A program made the translations under genes and the position numbers. DNA of 64,000 nt from Maricaulis alexandrii. Lineage in GTDB: Bacteria > Pseudomonadota > Alphaproteobacteria > Caulobacterales > Maricaulaceae. Numbering within the stretch: position 1 is the first letter of the stretch; each line of letters opens with the position of its first letter. Of the stretch, positions 8,489-18,914 are shown one piece after another. The notes beneath the pieces were generated by a model. It was not told where the DNA came from. It saw only the letters and a program-made list of their open reading frames with translations, and ran no database searches. The stretch spans positions 124,001-188,000 of the forward strand of contig NZ_SWKP01000003.1 of assembly GCF_005871165.1 (NCBI RefSeq). The letters run 5' to 3'.

Positions 8489-10008
8489 GTTCTGTGGTCG
8501 TCACACCGGGCGAAATGCGCCTGGCCGATTGGGCGGAAATCTATCGCGGCGCGGCGCCGAAAATCGATGGCGGGGCCAAGCCGGCCGTCGATGCGGCCGC
8601 GCAGACGGTGGATGATCTCATCGCCTCGGGCCGGGCCGTCTACGGCCTGAATACCGGGTTCGGCAAGCTGGCCCAGACCCGCATTGCCGATGATGAACTG
8701 GCCACGCTGCAGGAACGCCTGGTCCTGTCCCACGCCGCCGGCATCGGTGAGCCGCTGCCCGCGCGCATCGTCCGCCTGATTCTGGCGCTGAAAATGGCCT
8801 CGCTGGGCCGGGGTGCCTCCGGTGTGCGCTGGACCACGATCGAGGGCATCCAGGCGATGCTGGATGCGGACTGCCTGCCGCTGATCCCGTCCCAGGGCTC
8901 GGTCGGCGCGTCCGGTGACCTCGCTCCGCTGGCCCACATGTCCGCCGCCCTGATCGGGGCCGGGGAGGTGGTGTTCAAGGGCGAACGCCTGCCCGCCGCC
9001 GAAGGCCTGAAGAAAGCGGGTCTGAAACCGCTGCAGCTGGGTCCCAAGGAAGGCCTCGCCCTGCTCAATGGCACCCAGACCTCCACGGCGTTGGCCCTGG
9101 CCGGCCTGTTCGAGGTGGAGGCCGGTTTCCGCGCGGCCCAGGTTTCCGGCGCTTTCTCGGTGGAAGCCGCCAAGGGCTCGGTCGCGCCCTTTGATCCGCG
9201 CATTCACAGCCTGCGGGGCCATCCCGGCCAGATCGCCGTGGCGGCCAGCCTGCGCGATCTGCTCGCCGGGTCCAACATCCTCGCCAGCCATGAGAATTGC
9301 GACAAGATCCAGGACCCGTACTGCCTGCGCTGCCAGCCCCAGGTCATGGGCGCGGTGATGGATCTGCTGGGCCAGGCCGGTCAGGTTCTGGAACGGGAAG
9401 CCAATGCGGTGACCGACAATCCGCTGGTCTTCACCGATACGGGCGAAGCCATTTCCGGCGGCAATTTCCACGCCGAGCCGGTCGCCTTTGCCGCTGACCA
9501 GATCGCCATGGCGGCCTGCGAGATCGGATCGATCTCCGAACGCCGCATCGCGCTTCTGACCGACCCGGCCGTGTCGGGCCTGCCGGCTTTCCTGACGCCC
9601 AATCCGGGCATCAATTCCGGTTTCATGATCGCCCATGTCACCGCGGCCGCCCTGGTGTCGGAGAACAAGCAGAAAGCCTATCCGGCCTCGGTCGACAGCA
9701 TTCCCACCTCGGCCAACCAGGAAGACCATGTCTCCATGGCCACGCATGGCGCGTTCCGCCTGCTGAAAATGGCCGAGAACCTCCATGCCGTCGTCGGTAT
9801 CGAGGCGATCAGTGCCGTGCAGGGGATGGATTTCCATCTCGGCCTGCAATCCTCGCCGCGTCTTGAAAAAGCGCGGAAAACGCTACGCGAGGCCGTTCCC
9901 GCCTATGGCGATGACCGCTATTTTGCCAGCGATATCGAAGCGGCCCGCGATCTGGTCGCCAGCGGTGGGCTGGTGGCGGCGGCGGGCGAGGTTCCGGGGA
10001 TCGTCTGA
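8479..10008 (+). CDS. hutH: Histidine ammonia-lyase HutH
   Basis: 509 residues. It removes ammonia from L-histidine to give trans-urocanate, the first step of the hut pathway and the source of the HutC inducer. The Ala-Ser-Gly that cyclises to the MIO cofactor is at 144-146 in [20 protein letters not shown] (54-62) and the later [12 protein letters not shown] and NQEDHVSM segments are family hallmarks. Start is the ATG 8 bases behind GGAGGAG, inside the end of hutI. Confidence 0.97.
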   Translation: MAVSSVVVTPGEMRLADWAEIYRGAAPKIDGGAKPAVDAAAQTVDDLIASGRAVYGLNTGFGKLAQTRIADDELATLQERLVLSHAAGIGEPLPARIVRLILALKMASLGRGASGVRWTTIEGIQAMLDADCLPLIPSQGSVGASGDLAPLAHMSAALIGAGEVVFKGERLPAAEGLKKAGLKPLQLGPKEGLALLNGTQTSTALALAGLFEVEAGFRAAQVSGAFSVEAAKGSVAPFDPRIHSLRGHPGQIAVAASLRDLLAGSNILASHENCDKIQDPYCLRCQPQVMGAVMDLLGQAGQVLEREANAVTDNPLVFTDTGEAISGGNFHAEPVAFAADQIAMAACEIGSISERRIALLTDPAVSGLPAFLTPNPGINSGFMIAHVTAAALVSENKQKAYPASVDSIPTSANQEDHVSMATHGAFRLLKMAENLHAVVGIEAISAVQGMDFHLGLQSSPRLEKARKTLREAVPAYGDDRYFASDIEAARDLVASGGLVAAAGEVPGIV

Positions 10009-10822
10009 TGGACGTTTATGAGCTGCACCGGGGATCATCCCCGTTGATCGTTTCCATGCCGCATTCGGGTACGGCCCTGTCGCCGGGCCTGGAGGCGCGC
10101 CTCTCCAGCAAGGGGCGCGGCCTGCCGGACACGGACTGGCATGTGCCGCAGCTCTACAATTTCCTGACCGGATTCAAGGCCTCCACCATCAAGGCGAACT
10201 TCTCGCGCTATGTGATTGATCTCAATCGTGATCCGACCGGACATTCCCTCTATCCCGGCCAGGCGACCACGGAGCTGGTCCCGACCACGCTGTTCGACGG
10301 CACGCCAATCTACAAGGATGGCGAGGCGCCGGACGAGGACGAGATCGAACAGCGCCGGACCGAGTATTACGATCCCTATCACCGCGCCCTGACCGAGCTG
10401 ATCATGCAGACGCGGATGGAGCATGGCTATGTCGTGCTCTGGGATGCGCACTCCATCGCCTCCGAAGTGCCGCGCCTGTTCGAGGGCGTGTTGCCGGATC
10501 TCAATCTGGGCACGAATGGCGGTGAGAGCTGTGACCGCACGATCGAGCGCTGGGCCGTGAAGGCCATGATGGATCACGAGGATTATGCCTCGATCGTCAA
10601 TGGGCGTTTCAAGGGTGGCTGGATCACGCGGGCCTATGGCCGGCCCAGCCAGAATGTCCATGCCCTGCAAATGGAACTGGCCCAGTCCGCCTACATGAAA
10701 ACCGAAGCCGCCCCCTGGGCCTTCGACGAGACCAAGGCCGACGCCCTGCGCGCGGCCCTGACAGACACGATCAAGGCGGCGCTGGATGCTGCTGCGATGC
10801 TTTATTCCGGAGAGGTGAAGTA

Positions 10823-10823
<1 letters not shown>
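10008..10823 (+). CDS. hutG: N-formylglutamate deformylase HutG
   Basis: 271 residues of the N-formylglutamate amidohydrolase family. It splits N-formyl-L-glutamate into formate and glutamate, the last step of the pathway when HutF is present. Recognisable motifs: [27 protein letters not shown] and [10 protein letters not shown], carrying the zinc-binding His/Glu residues. ATG overlaps the hutH stop by one base and the TAG overlaps the hutU GTG by one base. Confidence 0.94.
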
Positions 10824-12490
<1,667 letters not shown>

Positions 12491-12498
12491 GCGCTTTC

Positions 12499-12624
12499 CT
12501 CCCCATTCCATGGGGAGGTGTCCCGCAGGGACGGAGGGGCCGGCGAAGCCGGAATTACGGCGCTTCGCGCCGCCCCTTCGACCCGATGCTGCGCATCGGC
12601 CCACTTCCCCATGAAATGGGGAAG
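12499..12624. repeat. Hairpin mosaic, C/G-rich intergenic repeat
   Basis: A row of palindromes bounded by two related hairpins: CTCCCCAT-tcc-ATGGGGAG (12499-12517) and CTTCCCCAT-gaa-ATGGGGAAG (12604-12624). In between are CCGGCgaaGCCGG-like, GGCGCttcGCGCC-like and CGATGctgcGCATCG-like hairpins. Similar pieces recur at 13575-13618 and 41598-41676. It may also act as a terminator for the hut operon. Confidence 0.7.
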
Positions 12625-12719
12625 AAAGCTCTTCATTGTTCCCGAGTTTCACCCGTCAGCCCACGGTGCCCGCAGGGCACCCGGGGGGACCTCATCCATC
12701 CTGCCGGCAGGTTAGCGCA

Positions 12720-12746
12720 GGTCCCCCGGACAAGCCGGGGGATGAC
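12720..12746. repeat. GTCATCC-type hairpin element
   Basis: GGTCCCCCGG-acaa-gCCGGGGGATGAC: a strong stem whose end reads GTCATCC on the minus strand, the same end as the two 60-base elements downstream. It looks like a shortened relative of them. Confidence 0.5.
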
Positions 12747-12800
12747 GGTGGTTTTTGGGGTCGGGGGAGGGCTCCAGTCCTCCCAATCCACCACCCATTT

Positions 12801-12860
12801 GTCATCCCGGACGAATGCCCGGCCTCGAGCCGGGCGGAGATCCGGGACCCATACTCCCGG
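12801..12860 (+). repeat. 60-base palindromic element, copy 1
   Basis: Begins GTCATCCCGGACG, has an internal hairpin CCCGGCctcgaGCCGGG, then GGGACCCATA. The reverse complement of 12908-12967 aligns to it over its full length without gaps, with the internal hairpin replaced by a different but equally paired one. Compensating change in the stem argues for selection on structure. Confidence 0.75.
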
Positions 12861-12907
12861 TTTCCGAGATTTTTACGCGGACACGCCGAGCCTGCTTTCG
12901 GGCCAAG

Positions 12908-12967
12908 CTTGCGGATATGGGTCCCTGATCTGCGGCCTGCTTTCGCAGGCCATCCGTCAGGGATGAC
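12908..12967 (-). repeat. 60-base palindromic element, copy 2 (inverted)
   Basis: Read on the minus strand it begins GTCATCCCTGACGG, has the internal hairpin GGCCTGCgaaaGCAGGCC and then GGGACCCATA. It forms a 167-base inverted pair with copy 1, separated by 47 bases. The arrangement resembles REP/BIME-type pairs. Confidence 0.75.
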
Positions 12968-13136
12968 AACTTTCAGAGCATAGCTCCATTTTTGTCGGAA
13001 GTGCGTCAGCGCTGTCCGGCAAAAATGGGTTCGCAGGGATGGCGAGCGAGGGTGTGACCCTGAGATTTCCTTGTCGCCAGTCCCACTTTGCCGCCACAGG
13101 ATCCAGCTTAGGATGGCAGTCTTTGGGGAGGGATGA

Positions 13137-13559
13137 ATGTTTCAGTTCTGGCGCCAATTGATGACCATTCAGCTGATCCTTCTGGTCAGCCTGTATGTCA
13201 TCCTCATCCAGTCCCATCCGCTCTGGATCGATGTCGCGGTTTTTGCCGGTAATTGTCTGCTTTGCGGGCTGGTGGCCCTGACAGCCCGTTACCGGGATAG
13301 GGCGCGTTTCATGGCCCGTTTTCTGGTGCTGGGCTGTGTGGTCTGGATTGTGATCGGAGGCTTCCATCTGGGCGAGGCGGAGCTGCGTGCCGGTCTGTTC
13401 CGCGCCTTGGCGGAGCAGGAGGAGACGCGCTGGGTGGCAGCGATTTTCGTCGAAGTGTTCGTGCTGCAATTCATCCTGCTGCGGCACAATCTCGCGGTTC
13501 AATGGCTGGGTCACGAGGTGGACGCCCATGGACGGGCGAGGCCGCCGGGGGTGGGATAG
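13137..13559 (+). CDS. Small integral membrane protein, unknown
   Basis: 140 residues with four predicted membrane segments (about 9-26, 30-48, 60-80, 98-115) and a short charged tail. No family recognised. The start follows GGGGAGGG at good spacing, and the codon usage matches neighbouring genes, so it is very likely real. It stands alone between two repeat regions, upstream of kbl, and nothing in its context indicates a role. Confidence 0.65.
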   Translation: MFQFWRQLMTIQLILLVSLYVILIQSHPLWIDVAVFAGNCLLCGLVALTARYRDRARFMARFLVLGCVVWIVIGGFHLGEAELRAGLFRALAEQEETRWVAAIFVEVFVLQFILLRHNLAVQWLGHEVDAHGRARPPGVG

Positions 13560-13574
13560 ATGCGCATTTTACCG

Positions 13575-13618
13575 TCTCCCCGGTGGGGGAGAGGTGGTGG
13601 TGCGCCCGCGACAGCGGG
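13575..13618. repeat. Intergenic hairpin repeat (same family as 12499-12624)
   Basis: Two adjacent hairpins, TCTCCCC-ggt-GGGGGAGA and CCCGC-gaca-GCGGG (13605-13618), followed by GGATGAC. They lie between the small membrane gene and kbl and resemble the elements around 12500 and 41600. Confidence 0.55.
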
Positions 13619-13690
13619 TGGCAGGGATGACAAGTGCTGGCTGCGCCCATACAAAACCTCCAAACCCCGACTCATCCGCAGGAGTACTTC

Positions 13691-14893
13691 ATGTCCGACG
13701 CGTTTTTCTCCGATCTCAAAGCCGAACTTGCCCAGATCGAGGCGGACGGGCTGTACAAGCGCGAGCGGATCATCACCTCGGAACAGTTCTCCGAGATCGA
13801 TGTGACGGCGGACGGGCGCGAGAGCCATGTCATCAATTTCTGCGCCAATAATTATCTCGGCCTGGCCAATCATCCGGCCCTGATCCAGGTGGCCAAGGAT
13901 ACGCTGGACAGCCATGGTTTCGGCATGGCCTCGGTGCGCTTCATCTGTGGCACGCAGGATCTGCACAAGGCGCTGGAAGCGAAGATCGCGGAGTTCACCG
14001 GCCAAGAGGATGCCATCCTTTATGCTGCCGCCTTTGACGCCAATGGCGGTGTGTTCGAACCGCTGCTGGGGCCGGAGGATGCGATCATCTCCGACGCGCT
14101 CAATCATGCCTCCATTATTGATGGCGTGCGCCTGTGCAAGGCGAAGCGCTATCGCTACGCCAATTCGGACATGGATGATCTGGAGACCCAGCTGAAACAG
14201 GCCCGGGCCGATGGCGCGCGCCATATCCTGATCGTCACCGATGGTGTGTTCTCGATGGATGGCTATATTGCCAAGCTTCCCGAGATCGTCGCCCTGGCCA
14301 AGCGCTATGACGCGATGACCATGGTGGATGACTGCCACGCCCACGGTTTCATGGGCGCCAAGGGCCGCGGCACGCCGGAGCATTGCGGCGTGATGGGCGA
14401 GATCGACATCATCACCGGCACGCTGGGCAAGGCGCTGGGTGGCGCGATGGGTGGGTTCACCGCGGCGCGCAAGGAAATCATCGACATGCTGCGCCAGCGC
14501 TCGCGCCCCTATCTCTTCTCCAACTCCATCGCTCCGGCGATTGCCGGGGCTTCGCTGAAAGCGCTGGAGATGGTCGCCGAGGGTGATGATCTGCGCGCCC
14601 GCCTGACCGCCAATGCGGAGCGCTTCCGCAAGGGCATGTCCGAGGCCGGTTTCGACCTCCTGCCGGGCGAGCATCCGATCATTCCGGTCATGCTGGGCGA
14701 TGCCAAACTGGCCCAGGACATGGCGGCGAAACTGATGGATGAGGGCGTCTATGTGATCGGCTTCTTCTTCCCGGTCGTGCCCAAGGGCCAGGCGCGTATC
14801 CGCACCCAGATGTCCGCCGCCCACACGCCGGAGATGATCGACCGCGCCGTGGCGGCCTTCACCAAGGTGGGGAAGGAACTGGGTGTGATCTGA
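13691..14893 (+). CDS. kbl: Glycine C-acetyltransferase (2-amino-3-ketobutyrate CoA ligase)
   Basis: 400 residues, alpha-oxoamine synthase family, PLP-dependent. It cleaves 2-amino-3-ketobutyrate with CoA to glycine and acetyl-CoA, the second step of threonine breakdown after Tdh. PLP lysine K247 in [22 protein letters not shown] (81-93) and [12 protein letters not shown] (211-222) are family blocks. Start is the ATG behind GGAG; an upstream in-frame ATG lies in the repeat region and is rejected. The partner tdh is 4 kb downstream rather than adjacent. Confidence 0.95.
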   Translation: MSDAFFSDLKAELAQIEADGLYKRERIITSEQFSEIDVTADGRESHVINFCANNYLGLANHPALIQVAKDTLDSHGFGMASVRFICGTQDLHKALEAKIAEFTGQEDAILYAAAFDANGGVFEPLLGPEDAIISDALNHASIIDGVRLCKAKRYRYANSDMDDLETQLKQARADGARHILIVTDGVFSMDGYIAKLPEIVALAKRYDAMTMVDDCHAHGFMGAKGRGTPEHCGVMGEIDIITGTLGKALGGAMGGFTAARKEIIDMLRQRSRPYLFSNSIAPAIAGASLKALEMVAEGDDLRARLTANAERFRKGMSEAGFDLLPGEHPIIPVMLGDAKLAQDMAAKLMDEGVYVIGFFFPVVPKGQARIRTQMSAAHTPEMIDRAVAAFTKVGKELGVI

Positions 14894-14946
14894 TTTTCGC
14901 CCCGTTACATTAAAATGCGCGGTGTTTGCGCATGGAATGAGACCTC

Positions 14947-16071
14947 ATGGCGTTTGAAACGGATGTCATCATAGTCGGAGCCGGAGCGGTCGGACTGGCC
15001 TGTGCGCGGGCGTTTGCGGCGCGGGGTTTCGAGACGATTGTCCTTGAACGCGAGGCGGGGATTGGCCAGGGCGTGTCCTCGCGCAATTCCGAGGTCATCC
15101 ATGGCGGTCTCTACTATCCCACCGGCTCCCTGAAGGCGCGCTTCTGTTCGATCGGGCGGGGATTGATGTATTCCTTCCTCGACCTGCACAAGGTCGATCA
15201 CGCCAAGTGCGGCAAGCTGGTCGTGGCTACCGAAAAGGACGAGGTGCCGCGTCTCCAGGCCATCCTCGACCAGGCCGGAGCCAATGGCGTGCCGGGCATG
15301 CGCCTGATCTCCGGCGAGGAAGCCCGCGCGCTGGAACCCAATCTGCGCGCCGAGGCCGCGCTGGTCTCGCCGGAAAGCGGGGTGATGGACAGTCATGGCT
15401 ATATGGAAGCCCTGGCCGGCGAGCTGAGCGCCCGGGGCGGCGCGATTGCCCTGAACACGCCCTTTGCCGGGGCCACACCGCGTCCGGAGGGCGGGTTTGT
15501 CGTTCGCACGGGCGGTGACCAGACGACGGAAGTCACGACGCGCTATCTGGTGATCGCGGCCGGCCTCGGCGCTCAGATGGCTGCGGCGGCCATTGAGGGC
15601 TATCCGGCGGCGCAGATCCCCAAACTCCATTACGGCAAGGGCGTCTATTTTGCCCTGACCGGCAAGGCGCCGTTCTCGCATCTGGTGTATCCGCTGCCGA
15701 TCCCGGGCGCGCTGGGCACGCATTACCGCCGGGATCTGGGCGGGCAGGGGCGGTTCGGTCCGGATCTGGAATTCGTCGAGACGGAAGACTACAGCGTCGA
15801 TCCGGCGCGGGCCGGGGCCTTCTATGACACGATCCGCCGCTTCTGGCCGGACCTGCCCGATGACGCCCTGGTGCCCGACTATGCCGGCATCCGCCCGAAA
15901 CTCCACGGTCCCGGCGAAGCGATGCCGGATTGGCGGATCGATACGCCGGCGGTGCATGGCCTGCACGGCCTGATCACCCTGTTCGGGATTGAGAGCCCGG
16001 GCCTGACCGGATCGCTGGCCATCGGCGAAGCCGTGGCGGGTGAACTGACCCAGGCGCGGCCGCAGGGCTGA
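14947..16071 (+). CDS. FAD-dependent oxidoreductase, L-2-hydroxyglutarate oxidase (LhgO)-like
   Basis: 374 residues of the DAO superfamily. N-terminal Rossmann motif IIVGAGAVGLACARAFAARG with acidic LERE end for FAD, then the signature SSRNSEVIHGGLYYP, which is typical of L-2-hydroxyglutarate dehydrogenases/oxidases. The C-terminus has PDYAGIRPKL and LFGIESPGLT, also seen in that group. Substrate is inferred from similarity only; D-amino acid or glycerol-phosphate type substrates are less likely because of the HGGLYYP block. Starts 53 bases after kbl and could be cotranscribed. Confidence 0.8.
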   Translation: MAFETDVIIVGAGAVGLACARAFAARGFETIVLEREAGIGQGVSSRNSEVIHGGLYYPTGSLKARFCSIGRGLMYSFLDLHKVDHAKCGKLVVATEKDEVPRLQAILDQAGANGVPGMRLISGEEARALEPNLRAEAALVSPESGVMDSHGYMEALAGELSARGGAIALNTPFAGATPRPEGGFVVRTGGDQTTEVTTRYLVIAAGLGAQMAAAAIEGYPAAQIPKLHYGKGVYFALTGKAPFSHLVYPLPIPGALGTHYRRDLGGQGRFGPDLEFVETEDYSVDPARAGAFYDTIRRFWPDLPDDALVPDYAGIRPKLHGPGEAMPDWRIDTPAVHGLHGLITLFGIESPGLTGSLAIGEAVAGELTQARPQG

Positions 16072-16216
16072 ACCCGGGGCGGGGCTTCCCGCACGACCCC
16101 GGATTCCCGACTGTCCAATCCCTCCCGGATTCGGATGCTTCCATTCCCTCTGAAATGACCTGCATGCACAGGGTAATCTGTTTGTGTTCATGAGGTTTTT
16201 CAAAGGAGGGACGTCC

Positions 16217-16603
16217 ATGAGAATTGGTATTCTTGTGACCGGCGCCGCGTTGGCCGCCGTCTTCATCGCCGGACTGATGTGGGGTCTGCCCCAATACGGG
16301 GTCTGGCAGCAGGAACTGGCCGGCCGCGCCGAACTCGTGCGCGCCGAACAGAACCGCCGCATCGCCGTGCTGGAAGCCCAGGCGCGCCTGGAGGCTGAGG
16401 AGCTCAATGCCCAGGCCGAGATCGCCCGCGCCCATGGTGTGGCCGAGGCCAATGCCATTGTCGCCGAAGGGCTGGGCGGGCCGGAAGGCTATCTGCGCTA
16501 CCTGTGGATCCAGTCGCTCGGCGAAAACGGACAGGATGTCATCTACATCCCGACCGAGGCCGGTCTTCCCATCCTGGAAGCCAGCCGACATATCGCCCAA
16601 TAG
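16217..16603 (+). CDS. Small membrane-anchored coiled-coil protein resembling an SPFH C-terminus
   Basis: 128 residues: one N-terminal membrane segment (about 4-26), then an Ala/Glu/Arg-rich amphipathic coiled coil (35-85, e.g. RIAVLEAQARLEAEELNAQA) and the tail EGYLRYLWIQSL with VIYIPTEAGLPI. The coil plus this tail resembles the region after the band-7 domain in prohibitin-like SPFH proteins, but the SPFH domain itself is absent. The start is fixed by AAAGGAGGG six bases upstream. Either a degenerate SPFH protein or a free-standing oligomerisation module; function unknown. Confidence 0.7.
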   Translation: MRIGILVTGAALAAVFIAGLMWGLPQYGVWQQELAGRAELVRAEQNRRIAVLEAQARLEAEELNAQAEIARAHGVAEANAIVAEGLGGPEGYLRYLWIQSLGENGQDVIYIPTEAGLPILEASRHIAQ

Positions 16604-16623
16604 GCGAGTGAAAAAACTGGCTC

Positions 16624-16664
16624 GGCCGGTCCCCCCAGGGGCCGGCCGTCCCCGTTTCAGGGGA
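16624..16664 (+). terminator. Possible terminator hairpins
   Basis: GGCCGG(T)CCCC pairs imperfectly with GGGGCCGGCC (16624-16647) and a second small hairpin CCCC-gtttca-GGGG follows at once. No T-run is present, so intrinsic termination is uncertain. Confidence 0.3.
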
Positions 16665-16801
16665 TGGCGTTCGTCGCAATCCCGGTGACCCTGGCGCCAA
16701 AGCGGCGTATTCAGACAGGGTGAGCGGTTCGCCACGCAGGCGAATTTGCATCCGTTTGATCGCTTGGGGGCATCACAACGGTAACCTGTTGGAGGGGAGC
16801 C

Positions 16802-17980
16802 ATGACGGACACCAATGCAAACGAAACCCTGACAGCACGTCCCCAGGACGAAATGCTGCCTTTCCTGAACAATTTCCATGACATCTTCACCACGATCGGT
16901 GTGGTGATCCTGCTGGCCGGCCTGGGTGCCGGTGCGGTACAGGTGCTCGACGGACTGGCCCTGCCGGAAGGCGAGCAGGGCTGGCAGGCCGTGCTGATGG
17001 GCCTGATCGGCGGCATTGCCGTGATCATCTGGGCGCTGTCCGCCCTGCTGGTCGGCAAGCAACGCCGCATCCTGCCCGGCATCGTCTTGAGCGGTGCCTT
17101 CGCCGTGGCCTCGGCCATCGTTCTGGTCTGGGCCTATGTCCAGTTCCTGATCCATGGTGTGGGCATCACGGAAGCCTCGCTGGAAGCCGCTGTGGCACCG
17201 GTTGACGACATGGAGTTCGGCCGTGATGCGGTGATGGCCCTGGCCAATGCCCTGCCGGTCTGGGTGCGTATCCTGCCAATGGTCGCCGCCCTGGCGGCTC
17301 TGGCCCCGATGATCGCCTATTACCTGAATTTCCGCCTGCCGTTTGCGGGTGGTCTGACCGGGGTCGGCCTGGTGGGTCTGGTCGTCGCGACCCTGTTCAC
17401 CATTGATCCCTATACGACGATCGTCTGGATGCCGGCCGTGAATGTGGTCGCCGGTGCGGCCTTGCTGCTGGCAGGGATCATTTTCGACAGCCGTGATCCG
17501 GACCGCAACACCCGCATCTCCGGCACCGCCTTCTGGCTGCACTTCTTCGCCGCGCCGATGCTGCTGACCGCCGTGCTGAACGTGACCCAGCTGGGCTGGA
17601 CCTTCTCGGAAGCCGATTTCGCCAATCCGGAAGCCTTCAGCCTGTTGTCGGCGATGGCCACGAACAGCGCCGAAGCGACCGGCCTGGCCGCCATCGCCCT
17701 GGCCGTAATCGGTGTGTTCGCCCTGATCTCCCTGCTGATCAACCGGCGCGCCCTGATCGTCTCGGGCCTGCTGACGGCCGGCATCGCGATCAGCGTCCTG
17801 GTCAGCGCGTCCGGCCTGGGTGTGGGCGCCGTGGTCGCCGTGACCCTGCTGGTCCTGGGCGCTGTCGTGGTCCTGCTGGGCGCGGCCTGGAACCCGGTCC
17901 GCAAGATCCTGCTGACACCGCTGCCGAGCGAGGGTCCGCTGGCCCGGATTTTCCCGCCGGCCAATGGCGCGGTGGGATAG
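16802..17980 (+). CDS. Polytopic membrane protein, unknown
   Basis: 392 residues with about ten predicted membrane helices, short loops and a basic C-terminal tail. Family not recognised with confidence; it has the look of the broad predicted-membrane-protein (DUF2157-like) group but no diagnostic motif. Start follows TTGGAGGGGAGCC. It stands between the SPFH-tail protein and another membrane protein, all on the same strand, and the three may form a unit of unknown role. Confidence 0.7.
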   Translation: MTDTNANETLTARPQDEMLPFLNNFHDIFTTIGVVILLAGLGAGAVQVLDGLALPEGEQGWQAVLMGLIGGIAVIIWALSALLVGKQRRILPGIVLSGAFAVASAIVLVWAYVQFLIHGVGITEASLEAAVAPVDDMEFGRDAVMALANALPVWVRILPMVAALAALAPMIAYYLNFRLPFAGGLTGVGLVGLVVATLFTIDPYTTIVWMPAVNVVAGAALLLAGIIFDSRDPDRNTRISGTAFWLHFFAAPMLLTAVLNVTQLGWTFSEADFANPEAFSLLSAMATNSAEATGLAAIALAVIGVFALISLLINRRALIVSGLLTAGIAISVLVSASGLGVGAVVAVTLLVLGAVVVLLGAAWNPVRKILLTPLPSEGPLARIFPPANGAVG

Positions 17981-18006
17981 GTCCCGCTTGACCTGAACCC
18001 TGGCTT

Positions 18007-18051
18007 GCGGCCTCATTCCCCCGGACATGTTCGTTGGGGGAATGGGGCCGC
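18007..18051 (+). promoter_or_regulatory. Long hairpin covering the ribosome binding site of the next gene
   Basis: GCGGCCTCATTCCCCC (18007-18022) pairs with GGGGGAATGGGGCCGC (18036-18051): 16 consecutive pairs, one of them G-U, around a 13-base loop. The right arm contains the only purine-rich Shine-Dalgarno candidate (GGGGGAA) and ends one base before the ATG of the following gene. As RNA it would hide the ribosome binding site; as DNA it is a large dyad. It lacks a T-run, so it is not a standard terminator of the upstream gene. Confidence 0.6.
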
Positions 18052-18882
18052 ATGCGTATCAAGGCAAGCCAGTGGACCTTCGGGCTCACCATCCTTCTGG
18101 CCGTGGTGACACTGGCCTTTCCGCTGGCCCTGTTCGGACAGCCGCCGGAGCCGGCCGTGCCCCTGGCGGACGGGTTTCGCACGCCGATCCTGGCCTTTGA
18201 ATTCGCCACGAGGGCGAGCGATCTGGCCTTCCTGCAGGGTGAGGCCGGTGCGGAGATGCGGGCCCATATGCGCCATGTCCAGTTTCTCGACTGGTTCTTC
18301 CCGGTCGCCTATGCGGGCATGGCCGCCAGCTTCTTCATGGGCATGGCCCTGCGCGGCAATTTCCTGGCCCTGATCGGGGTCGGCCTGGCGCTGGCGACGA
18401 TTCCCGCCGACTGGCAGGAGAATGCGGCGATGAACGCCATTCTCGACGAGTTCGAGAATCCGATCTGCAATGAGAGCAATATTCCCCCGGAGCGGCGTGA
18501 GGATTATGTCCTGCGCGATTGCCTGGGCGAGGACGCGTTCGCGGATGCCGCGCCGGAGTACGAGCTTGTCTCCTTTGCGCTGGATAGTCTCATCCCCGTG
18601 AAGGTGGAAATCCTGCGCATTGATACCTGGATCAAATGGGGCCTGATCGGCGCCTATGCCGCCTGGCTGGCGATCCTGTTTTTCCTCGCCAAACGCCGTC
18701 TTCTCGCCATCCCGCCAGCGCTCGCCGCGCTGTCCGTGGCGGCCTGCTGGATTGCGGTCAGCACCGGTCTGGGGGCGGAGATAATGGCGGAACTGATGTC
18801 CCTTGTGCTGATCCCCTTCATGCTCACTTTTCCCGTCGCCGCGGTGATGTATGTTCTGGGGCACAAAAAGCGCCGCCGATAG
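18052..18882 (+). CDS. Membrane protein, unknown
   Basis: 276 residues with about six membrane segments: near 8-28, 83-102, 105-120, then three at the C-terminus (200-270). A non-membrane stretch of about 75 residues (120-195) carries two cysteines (NPICNES and LRDCLGE) that may form a disulfide outside. Start is the ATG immediately after the hairpin; a TTG 18 bases upstream falls in the hairpin loop. 32 bases separate it from tdh, so the two may be cotranscribed. Confidence 0.7.
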   Translation: MRIKASQWTFGLTILLAVVTLAFPLALFGQPPEPAVPLADGFRTPILAFEFATRASDLAFLQGEAGAEMRAHMRHVQFLDWFFPVAYAGMAASFFMGMALRGNFLALIGVGLALATIPADWQENAAMNAILDEFENPICNESNIPPERREDYVLRDCLGEDAFADAAPEYELVSFALDSLIPVKVEILRIDTWIKWGLIGAYAAWLAILFFLAKRRLLAIPPALAALSVAACWIAVSTGLGAEIMAELMSLVLIPFMLTFPVAAVMYVLGHKKRRR

Positions 18883-18914
18883 ACGCGGCCGCCACCCCAA
18901 TCCCGAGGAAGTCC

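Larger units (their letters stand above)
12491..13136. other. Intergenic repeat region, no gene
   Basis: This 646-base gap holds only short hairpin repeats. Frames that stay open across it have no ribosome binding site, no family similarity, and consist of translated palindromes. From left to right: a hairpin mosaic (12499-12624), a GTCATCC-ended hairpin (12720-12746), a pair of inverted 60-base elements (12801-12860 and 12908-12967), and about 150 bases of ordinary sequence leading to the next gene. Confidence 0.8.

Noticed and set aside
12799-12967. Possible CRISPR array or integrase attachment sites
   Set aside because: Only two copies, in inverted orientation, with no regular spacers and no cas genes or integrase nearby.
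16604-16801. Short frames between the SPFH-tail gene and the ten-helix membrane gene
   Set aside because: No ribosome binding site and they cross terminator-like hairpins.
15974-18028. A 684-codon open frame on the minus strand
   Set aside because: It lies antisense to tdh-side membrane genes with clear starts; its product is a Gln/His/Asp-rich string typical of the antisense of GC-rich coding DNA.
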